Positions 61,676 through 64,000 of a DNA stretch of 64,000 bases are shown in pieces; the first letter of the stretch is position 1, and each line of letters opens with the position of its first letter. A program made the position numbers and the translations under genes. Source of the stretch: Halobacteriovorax sp. DA5 (GTDB lineage: Bacteria > Bdellovibrionota > Bacteriovoracia > Bacteriovoracales > Bacteriovoracaceae); contig NZ_PPDJ01000011.1 in NCBI RefSeq assembly GCF_002903145.1, positions 24,656 to 88,655 of the forward strand, written 5' to 3'. A model generated the notes under the pieces. It made no database searches. It was given only the letters and a program-made list of their open reading frames with translations, and had not been told where the DNA came from.

Positions 61676-62716
61676 TTATATTTGAGATTTTTTTTGATAA
61701 TGATCAATTAGTTGTTCAACACAATTAAATCCCTTTAGGGACATATCATTTATTATTGATCGATTAATATCTTGGAGAAGCTTAGGCCCCTGGAAAATAA
61801 AGGCCGAATAGATCTGCAAACACCTTCCACCATCACGCCAATAATCAACAATATCTTCATACGAAGAAAAACCTCCAACCCCGATGAACTCTAAATGAGG
61901 AAAATCCTTCATCTTATCAAGACATGCCTTACGGACCCTTCGTGCTTTGGCCAGAAGCAGTTTTCCAGAAACACCTCCTACCCCACGCTCTTGCATTATA
62001 GTCGTATTTGTTGCAATGATACCAGTTAGTCTATAGTCACTTGCGACTTTGATAATACTTTCAATTTCATCTTCTTCAATATCTGGTGAAATTTTTAAAT
62101 AGAGATCGGCCTCACCGTCTTTACGCTCTAAAGCAGCAAAGATCTTCTCTAAGGATTCACGAGTTTGATGCGAACGAAGTCCCGGAGTATTTGGCGAGGA
62201 AACATTTATAACGATATAATCAGCAAGATCTTTAAAATCTTGATAAAGGCTCGCATAGTCTTCATATGCTAGATTATCAGGTGTATCCTTATTCTTTCCA
62301 ATATTAACACCCAATGGAATTGAACGCTTTGCTAAGCGTACTTGATTCTTAAGAAACTCTCCACCTTCATTATTAAAGCCCATGCAGTTACGAATAGACT
62401 CTTCTTCAATATAACGAAATAGTCTTGGCCTAGGATTTCCATCCTGGGGCCTTGGTGTTACAGTTCCAACCTCAATAGCGCCAAAACCAAGATTAGAAAG
62501 AAATTCGTATCCACGACAATTTTTATCAAGCCCAGCAGCAAGCCCAACAGGTGTTGCCCACGTTAACTTACCAATTCTTAATTTTAAACTATCAGAGCGG
62601 TAACTCGGATAAACCTCAGAAAGGACAGGAAACCTCTCCATGAAATCGATTGTAAGATCATGAGCATCTTCGGCGTCTAACTTGAATAAGAAGTTACGGG
62701 CAAGAGAATAAATCAT
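61676..62716 (-). CDS. pyrD: Dihydroorotate dehydrogenase, class 2 (quinone)
   Basis: This membrane-associated FMN enzyme oxidises dihydroorotate using quinone. 346 residues, with the class 2 N-terminal helix (YSLARNFLFKLDAEDAHDL). The active-site serine is in INVSSPNTPGLR; GFGAIEVGTVTPRPQDGNP and GVGGFSSYED are family blocks. Its ATG overlaps the stop of the upstream lipoprotein gene (TAATG), so translation is coupled to an unrelated-looking envelope gene. Confidence 0.95.
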   Translation of the reverse strand: MIYSLARNFLFKLDAEDAHDLTIDFMERFPVLSEVYPSYRSDSLKLRIGKLTWATPVGLAAGLDKNCRGYEFLSNLGFGAIEVGTVTPRPQDGNPRPRLFRYIEEESIRNCMGFNNEGGEFLKNQVRLAKRSIPLGVNIGKNKDTPDNLAYEDYASLYQDFKDLADYIVINVSSPNTPGLRSHQTRESLEKIFAALERKDGEADLYLKISPDIEEDEIESIIKVASDYRLTGIIATNTTIMQERGVGGVSGKLLLAKARRVRKACLDKMKDFPHLEFIGVGGFSSYEDIVDYWRDGGRCLQIYSAFIFQGPKLLQDINRSIINDMSLKGFNCVEQLIDHYQKKSQI

Positions 62717-63639
62717 TAGTACAACTTAACAAAGTCACCTTCGTGAACAGAGCCTCCGGAGTGTAAGATACCGATTGAAGCATCTGCTCCAATAAAGTCG
62801 ATAATCTCAATAGTCCCTTTGACTTCTCCCTTGGAAACACCAATAAGGGCCCCAGTTTCAGGATCATAGATATCAACACCTTCAGTTACAACTTTTAAAA
62901 CATCACCGATATTAAGTCCTGAGTCACGGCCAGCATTGATATAGATATTATTTCCAATAATTTTTGCAACACGTCCGATCCACTCTAGCTTTTGAGCAGT
63001 ATCAAGAATTCTTGGAATTGATTTTCTAACAGAAACTTTTGTTACATAGCGAAGAAGATCTTGTCGGTACTTTGTTTGTGAATCGCGATCAGACTTAAAG
63101 AAGCGGTAGCTGCTATCGTCTGCATAACCATCAAGAGTATCAGTATAGATTTCTTTATTAGAGTTAACGTCATAGATTCTAATCTCGACTTTTGCTTCAC
63201 TATAGCTTTTTGTGCTTCTAACAAAACCTACTTCATCAGACTTTTCTCTAACTCTTGCTTCGATAATTCGACCAAAAATAACAAAGTTTACACCTTCTCC
63301 TTTTGCCTTTCTTGTCATCTGAACAAGCTTTGATCCACCTTGTGAGTAAACCTGCTTCGAAGAACCAAATAATCTAGCTGACATTGGGTCAACAATGAAT
63401 TGTCCCGTCTTTTGAAGCTCACGGCGAAGCTCTTCTGTTGCGATAACACCTAAATCTTGGCCACCAAATGGAGATTCATTAAAGAAAGTTAGAAGTGCAA
63501 CCTTCTTTTTAACGCCTGTAAAATGTTGACGCTGAGACGTTCTCTCTTTTCTTCCGTGATAATCTCTTTTTTGTGGTGGTACTAAAAGAGAACACGATGT
63601 TGTAACTAAAACTAAAATTGGTAATAAAAACTTAATCAT
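62716..63639 (-). CDS. CsgG/FlgT-like lipoprotein
   Basis: This 307-residue protein has a lipobox (VTTSC, Cys 16). Residues ~45-190 resemble the CsgG/TolB-N-like fold (KKVALLTFFNESPFGGQDLG, GEGVNFVIFGRIIEARV, KVEIRIYDVNSNKEI). The C-terminal ~85 residues (RVAKIIGNNIYINAGRDSGLNIGDVLKVV, KGTIEIIDFIGADAS) look like the FlgT C-terminal domain. A role in an outer-membrane secretion or flagellar-base structure is possible. It overlaps the upstream gene by 4 bp (ATGA) and pyrD by 1 bp. Confidence 0.8.
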   Translation of the reverse strand: MIKFLLPILVLVTTSCSLLVPPQKRDYHGRKERTSQRQHFTGVKKKVALLTFFNESPFGGQDLGVIATEELRRELQKTGQFIVDPMSARLFGSSKQVYSQGGSKLVQMTRKAKGEGVNFVIFGRIIEARVREKSDEVGFVRSTKSYSEAKVEIRIYDVNSNKEIYTDTLDGYADDSSYRFFKSDRDSQTKYRQDLLRYVTKVSVRKSIPRILDTAQKLEWIGRVAKIIGNNIYINAGRDSGLNIGDVLKVVTEGVDIYDPETGALIGVSKGEVKGTIEIIDFIGADASIGILHSGGSVHEGDFVKLY

Positions 63640-64000
63640 AGACTTTTTGCCTTAGCTGCTTCCTTATCTTCCTTAATAACTTTTCCACTCTCACCAGCAT
63701 GAATAATATTAAAAACAAATGGAAGGTTTTCATCTCTTTTAATCGAAGCTTGCTCTGATAATTTTGTATTAGAAAACTTCTTCAAGACATCCATTGCCTT
63801 ATCTTTATCACCAGAGAAAGTGATACTAATATTGACTACATTTTGAAGAGTCGAAGTAATTTGTGGATCAAAGAAGTAAACAACACCTTCTTCTTTTAAC
63901 ATTCCAGCAAAATCAAATGCCTCATTAATATTATGAGTATTTCTTAATACGATATCAAAAGAGTTCTTTACAGATACTTTCTCCTTAATCGTTCTCTTTA
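63636..64000 (-). CDS. Hypothetical protein, 5' end beyond the window
   Basis: The frame is open to base 64000 without a stop, and the ATG at 63902 has no ribosome binding site, so the gene continues to the right. The visible ~121 residues are charged alpha/beta with VVNISITFSGDKDKAMDVLKKF and a Lys/Ala/Glu-rich C-terminus. No family is recognised. It overlaps the CsgG/FlgT-like gene by 4 bp and is probably its operon partner. Confidence 0.65.
   Translation of the reverse strand, partial: KRTIKEKVSVKNSFDIVLRNTHNINEAFDFAGMLKEEGVVYFFDPQITSTLQNVVNISITFSGDKDKAMDVLKKFSNTKLSEQASIKRDENLPFVFNIIHAGESGKVIKEDKEAAKAKSL

Overview
The window is 64 kb of clearly AT-rich, gene-dense chromosome with short intergenic gaps. 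It carries many secreted proteins, lipoproteins and outer-membrane proteins. There is no rRNA, tRNA, CRISPR array or prophage. Start codons include ATG, GTG and TTG, mostly behind good AGGAG-type ribosome binding sites. The organism looks like a Gram-negative member of the Bdellovibrio/Bacteriovorax group (predatory delta-type bacteria). This is an inference from the mix: a sphingolipid pathway (known in Bacteriovorax stolpii), DUF3015 and DUF4105 (Lnb-type) secreted proteins, a bactofilin, paired M16 peptidases and several c-di-GMP proteins. No single marker here proves it.

Region by region. 0-5 kb: the end of sufS with nfuA (Fe-S biogenesis), a GC-rich structured intergenic stretch, a hemolysin III-type membrane protein, two tiny genes, hemF and an ArsC-family reductase. 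4.4-9.8 kb: a FecR-domain protein, a TPR/beta-barrel protein and a CHASE2 adenylate cyclase, which look like one envelope-sensing set. 9.76-10.56 kb: a compact REP-associated (Y1/HUH) transposase unit bounded by perfect 28-bp inverted repeats. The repeats supply the stop codons of both flanking genes, and a degenerate solo copy of the end sequence lies at 2.57 kb. 10.6-22 kb: metabolic and housekeeping genes (fused 2-oxo acid dehydrogenase E1, adenine deaminase, class II aldolase, a TIGR01777 epimerase, a TSUP transporter, nitroreductase, pepN).

22-28 kb: a PilZ protein, a divergent lipoprotein, then a sphingolipid block: serine palmitoyltransferase, a GNAT-like protein matching bacterial ceramide synthase, an NAD-dependent ceramide-reductase-type epimerase, and a convergent fatty acid 2-hydroxylase. 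At 28.0-28.4 kb there is a gene-free stretch with a strong terminator and possible structured RNA. 28.4-32.1 kb: an operon of an acidic coiled-coil protein, a diguanylate cyclase and a metallophosphoesterase. 32.3-34.5 kb: an L,D-transpeptidase, a bitopic membrane protein and a bactofilin, a plausible cell-wall or shape module. 34.5-41 kb: outer-membrane and lipoprotein genes, two M16 peptidases, a metallo-beta-lactamase-fold hydrolase and alanine dehydrogenase.

41-42.5 kb: an unusual secreted protein with sixteen regularly spaced cysteines. 42.7-48.2 kb: a complete dipeptide ABC transporter (dppABCDF). 48.2-50.3 kb: the Cys-poor (zinc-free) ribosomal proteins L33 and L31 with small neighbours and near-identical terminators. 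50.5-54.2 kb: a small lipoprotein, an Rsm22-type ribosome-assembly protein, citrate synthase and pyrE. 54.4-60 kb: two divergent HD-GYP-like proteins with pseudo-receivers around DUF3015 and DUF4105 genes. 60-64 kb: sfsA, a membrane-anchored helical protein and an operon with a CsgG/FlgT-like lipoprotein and pyrD.
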